This document shows, piece by piece, positions 41,355 through 50,976 of a stretch of DNA of 64,000 nt. The stretch covers positions 16,202 to 80,201 of the forward strand of contig NZ_JAXUHN010000077.1 of NCBI RefSeq assembly GCF_035916875.1, in the 5' to 3' direction. The position numbers and the translations under genes were made by a program. The notes under the pieces were generated by a model. It was given only the letters and a program-made list of their open reading frames with translations, searched no databases and was not told where the DNA came from. Every line of letters begins with the position of its first letter. Within the stretch, counting starts at the first letter, position 1. The stretch comes from Methylomicrobium sp035916875. GTDB lineage: Bacteria; Pseudomonadota; Gammaproteobacteria; Methylococcales; Methylomonadaceae.

Positions 41355-41627
41355 GTGGCGGCATTCAAAAATTTGGCAATGGGCGCGTTATTCGCGCTGC
41401 TGCTTGCGTCGGCGCTAGCTGCGATTTACAGCAAATACCATTCGCGTCAGGTTTTTATCGAGATCCAGAAGCAGGAAAAGATTCTGGATCAGTATGATGT
41501 GGAGTGGGGGCAACTGCAACTCGAACTGACGACTCAGGCGGATCAAAGCAAGATCGAACTGAGCGCGCGCGATCAACTGAAACTGGTTATGCCTGAACGC
41601 GACAAGATCGTTTATTTGAAGCCATGA
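41355..41627 (+). CDS. ftsL: Cell division protein FtsL
   Basis: The 90-residue protein has a short cytoplasmic start, one membrane helix (about residues 8-24: LALLLASALAAIYSKYH type) and a periplasmic coiled-coil-like part (RQVFIEIQKQEKILDQYDVE), typical of FtsL. It connects FtsB and FtsQ at the divisome and activates FtsW/FtsI. GTG start at 41355, overlapping ftsI by 4 bp. The sequence is poorly conserved in general; length, topology and position support the call. Confidence 0.88.
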   Translation: MAAFKNLAMGALFALLLASALAAIYSKYHSRQVFIEIQKQEKILDQYDVEWGQLQLELTTQADQSKIELSARDQLKLVMPERDKIVYLKP

Positions 41628-43471
41628 GAGATTTTCGCGACAGAGTCAAATCGGGATCGGGAGCGGCGGCGCCGGTCGATTGCGAGCGGCGCAGGAAACT
41701 CCTCGTACTGGGGGTGATGGTGTGCATGGCTGCGCTGGTGGTGCGGGCGATCGATTTGCAGGTATTCGACAAACAGTTTCTGCAGCAGCAGGGCAATAAA
41801 ACCTATGTGACAGATGTGCTCGTTCCGGCCTATCGCGGCATGATACGGGACAGAAACGGCGAGCCGTTGGCGGTCAGCACGCCGATGCAATCGATCTGGG
41901 TGAACGCGAAGGATCATCATCAGGCCGAGCAGGATTTCGAGGATGATCTAAAGAAGCACAAAAAAAGCCAGGAAGAAACACAAGCCCTGCTAAGCGACTA
42001 TCGTAACAAGACTCGAGCCGCAATCCGCGAGATGGAGCGTCTGCTCGGTTTGCCGACTGGAAAAGTCGCCGCTTTACTGAATGACAATCCCAAACGGCAA
42101 TTTGCCTATGTGATTCGCCGGATCGAGCCGCCGCTTGCCGATCAAGTGAAGAACTTGAAGATCGCAGGCGTCAATTTTGACCGCGAATTCAAACGTTTTT
42201 ATCCGGCCGGCGCGGTTTCCGCGCATGTAGTCGGCTTTACCGATCTGAACGATGCAGGGCAGGAAGGTATCGAGAAAGGCTATGAAAATGTGTTGAAAGG
42301 TGTGCCGGGACGCAAGCGGGTGATCCGTGACGGCAAACAGCACATCATCGAGGATGTCGAAAACATCCGCGATCCGGCACCGGGGCGCGATCTCGAGTTG
42401 AGTATCGATCAGCGTATCCAGTACATTGCCTATAAAGAATTGCAGCGGGCGGTAGCCGAAAACAATGCCAAGTCCGCTTCGTTGGCGGTGCTGGATGCGA
42501 AGAACGGCGAGATTTTGGCGGCAGTCAGTTTGCCGGCGTTCAATCCGAATGCGCGTGAAGACTTGAAAGAGAGTCTTTATCGGAACCGGGCGATGACCGA
42601 AATTTTTGAACCCGGTTCGACCGTGAAGCCGTTTGTCGTCGCCGCCGCGCTGGACGGCGGTTATGTGCGTCCGAATGCGTTGTTCGCGACTCACGGTGTG
42701 TTTCAGATCGGCAAACATACGGTCAGGGATGTACATAATTACGGTACGATGGATTTGACGCATGTGATCAAGAAGTCCAGTAATGTCGCGGTATCGCAGA
42801 TGGCATTGAAGATGCCTCCGAAATATTTTTGGGGCATTTATGACCAGCTTGGTTTCGGTTCTTCGGCGGAGGCCGGATTTCCCGGCGAAGCGTCGGGGCG
42901 GCTTTTGCATTATTCGAAAATGAAGGACTTCGATCGGGCGACGTTGTCGTTCGGTTACGGACTCAGCGCTTCGGTTGTGCAATTGGCGAGAGCTTACACC
43001 GCGTTGGCCGATGACGGCATTCTACACTCGGTCAGCCTGCTGAAACGTGATGAAGATCCGAATCCTGTGCGCGTGTTTTCGGCCGAGACCGTCAAAAGCG
43101 TGCGCAAAATGATGGAAACCGTGATCATGAAGGACGGCACCGCTTACGAGGCGAGGGTCGATGGTTATACGGTGGCGGGCAAGACCGGCACGGTCAAGAA
43201 GGCCGCCGGCGCACACGGCTATACCAGCAACAAATATTTCGCGGTTTTTGCGGGTATGGCGCCGGCCAGCGATCCGAGACTGATCATCACGGTGATGATC
43301 GATGAACCTTCGGCGGGCAAGTATTATGGCGGCCTGGTGTCGGCGCCGGTGTTTTCCAGAGTGATGACCGGCGCACTGCGGGTGCTGGATATTGCGCCGG
43401 ATAGGGACGAAACGATGCCTATCGTGTTGTCGCATAAAGATTCGCCAACAGAGGGCCATGAAATTAACTGA
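41624..43471 (+). CDS. ftsI: Septal peptidoglycan transpeptidase FtsI (PBP3)
   Basis: The 615-residue protein has an N-terminal membrane segment near 28-45, a dimerisation domain and a transpeptidase domain with STVK (in EPGSTVKPFV), SSN (KKSSNVAVSQ) and KTG (AGKTGTVKK). It cross-links septal peptidoglycan in the periplasm with FtsW. ATG at 41624 overlaps ftsL by 4 bp; the end overlaps murE by 14 bp. Length is near the family norm. Confidence 0.97.
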   Translation: MRDFRDRVKSGSGAAAPVDCERRRKLLVLGVMVCMAALVVRAIDLQVFDKQFLQQQGNKTYVTDVLVPAYRGMIRDRNGEPLAVSTPMQSIWVNAKDHHQAEQDFEDDLKKHKKSQEETQALLSDYRNKTRAAIREMERLLGLPTGKVAALLNDNPKRQFAYVIRRIEPPLADQVKNLKIAGVNFDREFKRFYPAGAVSAHVVGFTDLNDAGQEGIEKGYENVLKGVPGRKRVIRDGKQHIIEDVENIRDPAPGRDLELSIDQRIQYIAYKELQRAVAENNAKSASLAVLDAKNGEILAAVSLPAFNPNAREDLKESLYRNRAMTEIFEPGSTVKPFVVAAALDGGYVRPNALFATHGVFQIGKHTVRDVHNYGTMDLTHVIKKSSNVAVSQMALKMPPKYFWGIYDQLGFGSSAEAGFPGEASGRLLHYSKMKDFDRATLSFGYGLSASVVQLARAYTALADDGILHSVSLLKRDEDPNPVRVFSAETVKSVRKMMETVIMKDGTAYEARVDGYTVAGKTGTVKKAAGAHGYTSNKYFAVFAGMAPASDPRLIITVMIDEPSAGKYYGGLVSAPVFSRVMTGALRVLDIAPDRDETMPIVLSHKDSPTEGHEIN

Positions 43472-44942
43472 GTTGCTCGCCGGCCCGATGAAGTTCGGAC
43501 CGGCTGTAGAGATAACAGATCTGACGCTGGATAGCCGTCAGGTTGCGCCGGGCGATGCGTTCATCGCCTTGTCCGGGGCGAACCAGCATGGATTAAAACA
43601 TGCCGCGCAGGCGATCGAACGAGGCGCCGCTGTGATTCTGTACGATCCGGCAGGCGGCGGCACGGAGCTGGCGGCGGGATTAAACGGCGCGCCGGCGATT
43701 GCTGTCGAAAATCTGGCTTGGAAATTGGGCGATCTGGCTGCGCATTTCTATCGCGATCCATCCGCGGCAATGAATGTGTTCGGCATTACCGGTACCAACG
43801 GCAAGACATCTTGCTCCCAGTTTTTGAGCCAACTGTTGCCCGCTTGCGGCATTATCGGCACTTTGGGGTGGGGTGAATGGGGGAGACTGAACAAAACGTT
43901 GAATACCACGCCTGATGCGCTCGCGGTGCAGCGAGTGCTGGCCGAACTGCGGAAGCAGGGCAAGAAGTCCGTCGCTATGGAAGTTTCATCGCACGGACTG
44001 GAACAAGGGCGGGTAAACGGCGTGCATTTCCAGGGCGCGGTGTTCACCAATATCAGTCGCGATCACCTCGATTATCACGGCACGATGGAGGCCTATGTCG
44101 CGGCTAAGTTGGCCTTGCTCAGACAGCCGGGTCTGGTTTTTGCGGCGGTAAATCTGGACGATGAATACAGCGCGCAAATACTGGCGGCAACGCCGGACAG
44201 CGTGGCGGTATGGGGGCATAGCCGTCGAGGTAAAACAAGTGCAAAGGGCGAAAACCTGGGGGCTGAGAATATCCGCCATGCAGCGACCGGCATCGAGTTC
44301 GATGTGTACTGGCGCAAGCAGAGGGTGACCGTGCAAACGCCGTTGTTTGGAGATTTCAATATCGACAATTGTTTGAGCGTACTGGCGGTAATGCTCGCGC
44401 TCGGCGAACCGATCGAACGGGCGGCCTTGAAATTGCGCTCGCTGAATCCGGTTCAGGGGCGCATGGAACGGTTTGGCGGCGATCATCAACCGTTGGTGTT
44501 TGTCGATTATGCACACACGCCCGACGCGCTCGATAAGGTGTTGTCCAGCGTTAGGCGGCATTGCCGGCAGAGTTTGTGGGTCGTTTTCGGTTGCGGAGGC
44601 AACCGTGACAGAGGCAAGCGTTCCGAGATGGGGGCGGTGGCTTCACGGTTGGCCGATCATATTATCGTGACCGATGACAATCCGCGTCACGAAAACGGTC
44701 AGGATATTGTGAATGACATTCTCAGCGGATGCAGGAAGGAGCGGGTGCGCGTGATAAGTGACAGAAAACAGGCGATAGAAGCAGCCATTTGCGAGGCGGG
44801 CGCAAACGACTGGATCGTGATCGCCGGTAAAGGTCATGAAGATTATCAAGAAATAGCCGGCGTGCGCTATCCGTTTAGCGACGCCGAAGCCGTGAAGAGG
44901 GCATTAAAATTGAGGGCAAACGGTGGACATGCGGTTGAGTGA
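43458..44942 (+). CDS. murE: UDP-MurNAc-tripeptide synthetase (meso-diaminopimelate-adding)
   Basis: The 494-residue protein has the Mur-ligase ATP site GITGTNGKTSCSQFL and the DNPRH motif (VTDDNPRHENG) that marks diaminopimelate as the third residue. It adds meso-DAP to UDP-MurNAc-dipeptide in the cytoplasm. ATG at 43458 (MKLTELLAGPMKFG) is chosen inside the 3' end of ftsI; the longer frame from 43392 runs antiparallel to no family sequence. It overlaps murF by up to 20 bp. Confidence 0.97.
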   Translation: MKLTELLAGPMKFGPAVEITDLTLDSRQVAPGDAFIALSGANQHGLKHAAQAIERGAAVILYDPAGGGTELAAGLNGAPAIAVENLAWKLGDLAAHFYRDPSAAMNVFGITGTNGKTSCSQFLSQLLPACGIIGTLGWGEWGRLNKTLNTTPDALAVQRVLAELRKQGKKSVAMEVSSHGLEQGRVNGVHFQGAVFTNISRDHLDYHGTMEAYVAAKLALLRQPGLVFAAVNLDDEYSAQILAATPDSVAVWGHSRRGKTSAKGENLGAENIRHAATGIEFDVYWRKQRVTVQTPLFGDFNIDNCLSVLAVMLALGEPIERAALKLRSLNPVQGRMERFGGDHQPLVFVDYAHTPDALDKVLSSVRRHCRQSLWVVFGCGGNRDRGKRSEMGAVASRLADHIIVTDDNPRHENGQDIVNDILSGCRKERVRVISDRKQAIEAAICEAGANDWIVIAGKGHEDYQEIAGVRYPFSDAEAVKRALKLRANGGHAVE

Positions 44943-46284
44943 ATGCGCGGCGCTCCTGAACGGGGAATTAGCTGGCGGCGATGGCGTCTTTGGTGCGGTC
45001 AGCATCGATACGCGCACGTTGCAGCCTGGCGATCTGTATGTCGCGATCAAGGGCGAAAGATTCGACGGCAATGACTTTGTCGATCAGGCCGCGCACAGTG
45101 GCGCGGTCGCGGCGGTGGTGCGCCGGGGCGTTAGCGCGGACATCCCGGCGATTAGGGTAGCGGATACACATCTGGCGCTGGCCGAACTGGGCGGCGCCTG
45201 GCGCAAGAAAGCAAGCGCGAAAGTCGTCGGCGTGACCGGCAGCAACGGCAAGACGACCGTGAAGGAAATGGTGGCTGCGGTGCTCGCCATCGACGGCGAA
45301 GTGCTCTATACGAAGGGCAATTTGAACAATGACATCGGCGTGCCGTTGACCCTGTTGCGCCTTGCGGAGCGGCATCGTTACGCGGTGATCGAAATGGGCG
45401 CGAATCATCCGGGCGAAATCGCCTACACCGCGGCCTATGCCGAGCCGGACGTCGCGATCATCACGAATGCAGGTCCCGCGCATATCGAGGGTTTCGGCAG
45501 CGTCGAAGGCGTGGCCCGGGCGAAGGGAGAGTTGTTTACGGCGCTGAAGCCCAACGGTGTGGCGATCATCAACAAGGATGATGCTTATTTTGATTATTGG
45601 CAATCGGTCGCCAGCCCTCGACGAGTCATCTCGTTCGGGCTGCATGGCGACAGCGAAGTCACGGCGACGGAAATCAAAACCGAAATTATCGATCATCAGT
45701 TCAGGACCGCCTTCATGCTTTCCTCGTCCGCGGGCCGCATGCCTTGCCGGTTGCAACTGGCGGGCACGCATAACGTGGTGAACGCGCTGGCGGCGGCCGC
45801 TGCCGGGCTGGCGCTGGGCCTTGATCTGGAGCGGATCGTGCGGGGATTGCAGGCGGTCAAACCGGTTACCGGCAGACTGCAGCCCTGGGTCGGCCGAAAA
45901 GGCAATATTGTGATTGACGATACCTATAACGCGAACTCGAGCTCGCTGAAGGCGGGACTTGATGTGCTGACCCACGTTGGACAAAAGCCCTGGTTGGTGT
46001 TGGGCGCATTTGCCGAGTTGGGGCCCGAGACTCTGAACATGCACCGGGAAATGGGAGCGTTGATCAAATCGAGTGGAGTTGTGCGCCTGCTAGCCGTGGG
46101 CTCCGATGCCAGGGCCGCAGTCGATGTCTTTGGCAAAGGGGCCTCTTTTTACGAGACTCAGGAAGAGCTGATCGCCGCGCTGGAAAATGAATTGACGGGT
46201 GACGAAACGATTCTGATCAAAGGATCGAGAATGCGCCGGATGGAAAATGTCGCGGCGGCGCTGGTGGAAAATTTTAGAGCGTAA
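44923..46284 (+). CDS. murF: UDP-MurNAc-pentapeptide synthetase
   Basis: The 453-residue protein has VVGVTGSNGKTTVKEMVAAV as the ATP loop, then YAVIEMGANHPGEIAYTA and WVGRKGNIVIDDTYNANSSS. It adds D-Ala-D-Ala to complete the pentapeptide. GTG at 44923 (in MDMRLSECAALL) overlaps murE by 20 bp; the ATG 6 bp later is an alternative. mraY follows after 3 bp. Confidence 0.97.
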   Translation: MDMRLSECAALLNGELAGGDGVFGAVSIDTRTLQPGDLYVAIKGERFDGNDFVDQAAHSGAVAAVVRRGVSADIPAIRVADTHLALAELGGAWRKKASAKVVGVTGSNGKTTVKEMVAAVLAIDGEVLYTKGNLNNDIGVPLTLLRLAERHRYAVIEMGANHPGEIAYTAAYAEPDVAIITNAGPAHIEGFGSVEGVARAKGELFTALKPNGVAIINKDDAYFDYWQSVASPRRVISFGLHGDSEVTATEIKTEIIDHQFRTAFMLSSSAGRMPCRLQLAGTHNVVNALAAAAAGLALGLDLERIVRGLQAVKPVTGRLQPWVGRKGNIVIDDTYNANSSSLKAGLDVLTHVGQKPWLVLGAFAELGPETLNMHREMGALIKSSGVVRLLAVGSDARAAVDVFGKGASFYETQEELIAALENELTGDETILIKGSRMRRMENVAAALVENFRA

Positions 46285-46287
46285 AAG

Positions 46288-47370
46288 ATGCTACTGTATT
46301 TTGCAGACTATTTAATGTCATTTGACAGTGCCTTCAGGGTGTTTCATTACCTGACCTTCCGAGCCATTTTGGGTTCGCTGACCGCGCTGGCCATATCGCT
46401 GTTGTTCGGGCCGGCAATGATTCGCAAGCTGACGAACAAAAAAATCGGCCAAAGCATTCGCGAACTGGGGCCCGAGTCGCATTACGAAAAGAAAGGCACG
46501 CCGACCATGGGCGGCACGATGATACTGGTTGCGATCGCGGTCAGCACGCTGCTGTGGGCCGATCTCAGCAACCACTATGTTTGGACCATTTTATTGGTCA
46601 CGCTGGGTTACGGTATCGTCGGTTTTATCGATGATTACCGGAAGGTGATAAAGCGAAACAGCGACGGCTTGTCCGCGAAAGCCAAATATTTCTGGCAGTC
46701 GGTAATCGGTCTCGTGGCCGCAGTGTTTTTGTACAAAACTGCGGCCTTGCCGGCCGAAACGCAGTTTTTCGTGCCATTTTTCAAGGACGTCGTGTTCAAC
46801 ATGGGGTGGCTGTATGTCGTTTTGACCTATTTCGTGATCGTCGGCAGCAGCAACGCGGTAAATCTGACAGATGGGCTGGACGGCTTGGCGATCATGCCTA
46901 CCGTGATGGTGGCAGGGGGATTGGGCATATTTGCTTATCTGTCGGGGCATGCGGCGTTTGCGAATTATCTGGCGATTCCGTTTTTGCCTCATTCCGGCGA
47001 ATTGATCGTGTTCTGTTCGGCGCTGGTCGGCGCGGGGCTTGGTTTTCTCTGGTTCAACGCTTATCCGGCGATGGTGTTCATGGGCGATGTTGGAGCGCTT
47101 GCGCTCGGTGCGGCGCTAGGTTTGTTGGCGGTGCTGGTGCGGCAGGAAGTCGTGCTGGTGATCATGGGCGGCGTCTTTGTGATGGAAACCCTGTCGGTGA
47201 TCATTCAGGTCGCGTCTTTCAAGTTGACTGGCAAGCGGGTATTTAAAATGGCGCCGATTCATCATCATTTTGAGTTGAAGGGCTGGCCCGAGCCGCGCGT
47301 AATCGTGCGTTTCTGGATTATAACGGTGGTCCTGGTGCTGATTGGTCTGGCGACCCTGAAGCTGCGTTGA
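46288..47370 (+). CDS. mraY: Phospho-MurNAc-pentapeptide transferase
   Basis: The 360-residue protein has about ten membrane helices and the MraY signatures KKGTPTMGGTMILVAIAVST, GFIDDYRKVIKRNSDGLSAK and LTDGLDGLAIMPTVMV. It transfers phospho-MurNAc-pentapeptide to undecaprenyl phosphate at the inner membrane (lipid I). ATG at 46288 is 3 bp after murF. Confidence 0.98.
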   Translation: MLLYFADYLMSFDSAFRVFHYLTFRAILGSLTALAISLLFGPAMIRKLTNKKIGQSIRELGPESHYEKKGTPTMGGTMILVAIAVSTLLWADLSNHYVWTILLVTLGYGIVGFIDDYRKVIKRNSDGLSAKAKYFWQSVIGLVAAVFLYKTAALPAETQFFVPFFKDVVFNMGWLYVVLTYFVIVGSSNAVNLTDGLDGLAIMPTVMVAGGLGIFAYLSGHAAFANYLAIPFLPHSGELIVFCSALVGAGLGFLWFNAYPAMVFMGDVGALALGAALGLLAVLVRQEVVLVIMGGVFVMETLSVIIQVASFKLTGKRVFKMAPIHHHFELKGWPEPRVIVRFWIITVVLVLIGLATLKLR

Positions 47371-47393
47371 TGCCCTTATTAGAGAAGTGAAAC

Positions 47394-48764
47394 ATGGAAA
47401 ACGCCGCGATTATTAAAAGACTGATTTCCCGTTTTGCACTGGACCCCCGGCGCACGAAAGTGCTGATCGTCGGCCTGGGTGTAACCGGGCTGTCTGTTGC
47501 GAAATATCTGTCAAAGCTGGGTTTCAATTTTGCCGTTGTGGACAGCCGGGATAACCCTCCGGCACTGAAGGAATTCACTGAACAGATGCCTGATGTTCCG
47601 GTCTTTACCGGCAGATTCAGCGAAGAAGCCTTCCTGGTCGCGTCGCATCTGGTGATCAGTCCCGGAGTCGCGTTGACCGAACCTGCGATCGCGCAAGCGG
47701 TTTTGAATGGCTCGGTGATTATGAGCGATATCGATCTGTTCGCCTGTTCGACGAATGCGCCGATTGTCGCGATTACCGGTTCGAACGGCAAAAGCACGGT
47801 CACGACGGTGCTTGGCGAGATGGCGAAAGCTTCTGGCAAGCTGGTCGGAATCGGCGGCAATCTAGGCACGGCCGCGCTAGACCTGCTCGATACGCCGGCG
47901 GATTTGTTCGTATTGGAATTATCGAGTTTTCAACTGGAAAGAACGACCGCATTGAACGCGGCCGCCGCAACCGTGCTGAACATATCGGCCGACCATCTGG
48001 ACCGGCATCAGAATGTGGATGAATATGCCGGCGCCAAACAACGTGTCTTCGACGGCAATGGGGCGATGGTGATCAATGCGGATGATGAGCGGGTCAATGC
48101 AATGCGGCGGAAAGGCCGGCGGACTTATGCGTTTTCGATCAGGCAAGCCGCCGATTTTACACTGGCGAAAATCGATGGCGCCGAATGTCTGGTCTATGGC
48201 GGCAGAAAGCTGATGGCGCTGTCCGAATTGCGGTTGGAAGGCCGACATAATGCGGCCAACGCGCTGGCTGCGTTGGCGTTGGGCGTTGCCGTCGGATTGA
48301 ATCCGGATGGCATGTGCGATGCGCTCAGGCGCTTCAGGGGGTTGCCGCACCGGATGCAGCGGGTTGCGAAAATTAACGATGTGATCTGGATAAACGATTC
48401 GAAGGCGACCAATATTGGCGCTTGCGTCGCGGCTCTGCAAGGCTATGACAGCAAGGTAATTCTGCTGGCTGGCGGCGAGGCGAAAGGCGCGGACATGAAC
48501 GAATTGCGGCCGGCGGTCGAGGAAAAAGTCAAAAGCATCGTGCTGATGGGCAAGGATGCTGGACTGATCGAACAGGCGCTGAACGGCTGTGTGCCGTCAT
48601 ACCGCGCGCAAAGCATGCAGGAAGCCGTGCGGATTGCGGCCGGTCTGGCGCAGGCCGGCGACACGGTGCTGCTGTCGCCGGCCTGTGCAAGCCTCGATCA
48701 GTATAAAAACTATCAGGATCGCGGCGAAAAATTCACCAAGGCAGTCCTGGAACTGGCGGTATGA
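47394..48764 (+). CDS. murD: UDP-MurNAc-L-alanine:D-glutamate ligase
   Basis: The 456-residue protein starts with a short extension and VLIVGLGVTGLSVAKYLSKL, has the ATP loop AITGSNGKSTVTTVLGEMA, DHLDRHQNVDEYAGAK and WINDSKATNIGACVAAL. It adds D-glutamate in peptidoglycan precursor synthesis. It starts 23 bp after mraY and overlaps ftsW by 4 bp. Confidence 0.97.
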   Translation: MENAAIIKRLISRFALDPRRTKVLIVGLGVTGLSVAKYLSKLGFNFAVVDSRDNPPALKEFTEQMPDVPVFTGRFSEEAFLVASHLVISPGVALTEPAIAQAVLNGSVIMSDIDLFACSTNAPIVAITGSNGKSTVTTVLGEMAKASGKLVGIGGNLGTAALDLLDTPADLFVLELSSFQLERTTALNAAAATVLNISADHLDRHQNVDEYAGAKQRVFDGNGAMVINADDERVNAMRRKGRRTYAFSIRQAADFTLAKIDGAECLVYGGRKLMALSELRLEGRHNAANALAALALGVAVGLNPDGMCDALRRFRGLPHRMQRVAKINDVIWINDSKATNIGACVAALQGYDSKVILLAGGEAKGADMNELRPAVEEKVKSIVLMGKDAGLIEQALNGCVPSYRAQSMQEAVRIAAGLAQAGDTVLLSPACASLDQYKNYQDRGEKFTKAVLELAV

Positions 48765-49936
48765 GCAGCGAAAATCGTCCTTCCAGAATGAAGCGCCGAC
48801 ATTTCGACTCGGTATTGCTGCTCACCTCGGCCAGTCTGTTGTTGATCGGCTTCGTGATGGTCACCTCATCCTCGCTGCATCTCGGGGTCAAAGAAGGCTC
48901 AACGTCGCTGCATTATCCGTTGCGCCAGCTGGCGCATATCCTAATCGGGTTCGGGATAGGCTGGGTGATTATGAAGGTGCCGGTCAACAAATGGGAAAAA
49001 ATTGGTCCCGCTCTTTTGGCTCTCGGGGTTGTGTTGCTGACGATAGTTCTGATTCCGGGGCTGGGCGTGAAGGTTAAGGGCAGCACCCGCTGGCTGACGA
49101 TCGGCGGCCTGCGGATACAGGTGTCAGAGGCGGTTAAGTTTTTTGCGGTGATCTACATGGCGGGATATGTGAACCGGCGTCAGGCCAAATTACAGTCGTC
49201 GGCGATGGGTTTGATCGCGCCGCTCGGGTTATTCGTGATTGTCGCGTTATTGTTGCTGATGGAGCCTGATCTCGGTTCGGCGGTGGTGATCCTGTTGATT
49301 GTGGTCGGTATGCTGTTTCTGGCCGGCGCGCGGTTGTCCATCCTGTTTCCGTTGGGTGCGGTCGGGGTGATTGCATTTGCGTTACTGGTCTATTTCGAAC
49401 CATACCGGATGAAGCGGATTACCGGTTTTCTGGATCCGTGGGCCGACCCGCTCGGCACCGGTTTTCAATTGGTGCAGGCGCTGATTTCGTTCGGGCGCGG
49501 CGAGTGGCTCGGAGTCGGATTGGGTAGCGGCGTACAAAAACTGTTTTATTTGCCCGAGGCGCATACCGATTTCCTGTTTTCGGTGATCGCCGAGGAGTTG
49601 GGTTTGGCCGGTGTCGCAGCCGTGATCGGTCTGTTCGCGCTATTTTTTTGGCGCACGTTCGAGATTGCGTCCGCGGCCGAAAAGGCAGGGCAATTGTTCG
49701 CCGCGTTCATCGCCTATGGGCTGGGCTTGTGGTTCGGCTTCCAGGCTTTTGTGAACATGGGCGTGAATATGGGCATGTTGCCGACGAAGGGGTTGACTTT
49801 GCCGCTGATGAGTTACGGCGGCGGTAGTATGATCGTAATGTGCGCGGCGGTCGCTTTGTTATTTAGGGTACATACCGAGATCGCGGAAATTCATGCCGGC
49901 ACGCCGAAAGGAAAATCGAGATGGCAAAACGCATAG
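48761..49936 (+). CDS. ftsW: Septal peptidoglycan glycosyltransferase FtsW
   Basis: The 391-residue SEDS-family protein has about ten membrane helices and the pattern KGSTRWLTIGGLRIQVSEAV, LLLMEPDLGSAVVILLIVVG and LTLPLMSYGGGSMIVM. It polymerises septal glycan with FtsI as partner. ATG at 48761 overlaps murD by 4 bp; it overlaps murG by 16 bp at the 3' end. Confidence 0.97.
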   Translation: MSSENRPSRMKRRHFDSVLLLTSASLLLIGFVMVTSSSLHLGVKEGSTSLHYPLRQLAHILIGFGIGWVIMKVPVNKWEKIGPALLALGVVLLTIVLIPGLGVKVKGSTRWLTIGGLRIQVSEAVKFFAVIYMAGYVNRRQAKLQSSAMGLIAPLGLFVIVALLLLMEPDLGSAVVILLIVVGMLFLAGARLSILFPLGAVGVIAFALLVYFEPYRMKRITGFLDPWADPLGTGFQLVQALISFGRGEWLGVGLGSGVQKLFYLPEAHTDFLFSVIAEELGLAGVAAVIGLFALFFWRTFEIASAAEKAGQLFAAFIAYGLGLWFGFQAFVNMGVNMGMLPTKGLTLPLMSYGGGSMIVMCAAVALLFRVHTEIAEIHAGTPKGKSRWQNA

Positions 49937-50976
49937 TCATCATGGCCGGAGGCACCGGTGGACATGTATTCCCTGCCTTGGCGGTCGCGGAAGCGTTATT
50001 GGAAAAAGGCTGGGAGGTTTCCTGGCTAGGCACGCAAAGTGGCCTGGAAGCCCGGGTGGTGCCGGAGCACGGCATCGCGATCGACTGGCTGGCTGTCGCC
50101 GGCGTCAGAGGAAAGGGCGTATTGTCGAAATTGACCGCTGTGTTCAAATTGATCAAGGCCTGTCGGCAGGCGGCCAGCTTGCTCAAGAAACGTAAACCGG
50201 ATGTGGTGCTGGGCATGGGCGGTTTTGTCGCGGGGCCCGGTGGGCTGATGGCCAAAGTACTCGGAATCCCGTTGATCATCCATGAACAAAACCGGGTGCC
50301 AGGCACTACGAACCGCTGGCTTGCGCGTCTGGCCAACCAGGTGTTGGAAGCTTTTCCGGACAGTTTCGACAAAAAACGGCAGGCGATTTGCACCGGTAAT
50401 CCACTGAGAAAAAAGTTTTTACTGGCGCCTGAAGCTAAGCAAGACAAGACCGAGCAAAATTTGAAAATATTAATCGTCGGCGGTAGCCAGGGCGCGCAGC
50501 GTTTGAACGAGATCGTGCCGGAGGCAATGGCGCTGCTGAGAGGCGTTCAGGTGATTCACCAAACCGGATCGGCAATGCAGGAGCAGGTCGCGGCGCGTTA
50601 CCGGAAACTCGGCGTCAATGCCGAGGCGAAGGATTTCATTCAGGACATGGCGCTCGCTTATCAATGGGCTGATCTGGCGATTTGCCGGGCTGGCGCGATG
50701 ACGGTTAGCGAACTGGCCGCGGTCGGTTGTCCGGCGGTATTGGTGCCGTTGCCCTGGGCGATCGACGACCATCAGGTCGCCAACGCGCATTATCTGTCCG
50801 ATGCCGGCGCAGGCGTGATCTTACGGCAAAATGATTTGACGCCCGAGAGTCTGGCGGCCGAAATCACCCGTGTGCGCGGTCAATTGGCAACGATGGCCGT
50901 GGCGGCGAAACAATGCGCTCGGCTCGATGCGACTGAAACTGTCGCCAATTACTGTATTGCCGAGGCAAACCGATGA
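49921..50976 (+). CDS. murG: UDP-GlcNAc:lipid I GlcNAc-transferase
   Basis: The 351-residue protein has IVIMAGGTGGHVFPALAVAE, WLGTQSGLEARVVPEHGI and IIHEQNRVPGTTNRWLA, with the second Gly-rich loop ILIVGGSQGAQRLNEIVPEA. It forms lipid II at the cytoplasmic face of the inner membrane. Start at 49921, overlapping ftsW by 16 bp; the end overlaps murC by 4 bp. Confidence 0.98.
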   Translation: MAKRIVIMAGGTGGHVFPALAVAEALLEKGWEVSWLGTQSGLEARVVPEHGIAIDWLAVAGVRGKGVLSKLTAVFKLIKACRQAASLLKKRKPDVVLGMGGFVAGPGGLMAKVLGIPLIIHEQNRVPGTTNRWLARLANQVLEAFPDSFDKKRQAICTGNPLRKKFLLAPEAKQDKTEQNLKILIVGGSQGAQRLNEIVPEAMALLRGVQVIHQTGSAMQEQVAARYRKLGVNAEAKDFIQDMALAYQWADLAICRAGAMTVSELAAVGCPAVLVPLPWAIDDHQVANAHYLSDAGAGVILRQNDLTPESLAAEITRVRGQLATMAVAAKQCARLDATETVANYCIAEANR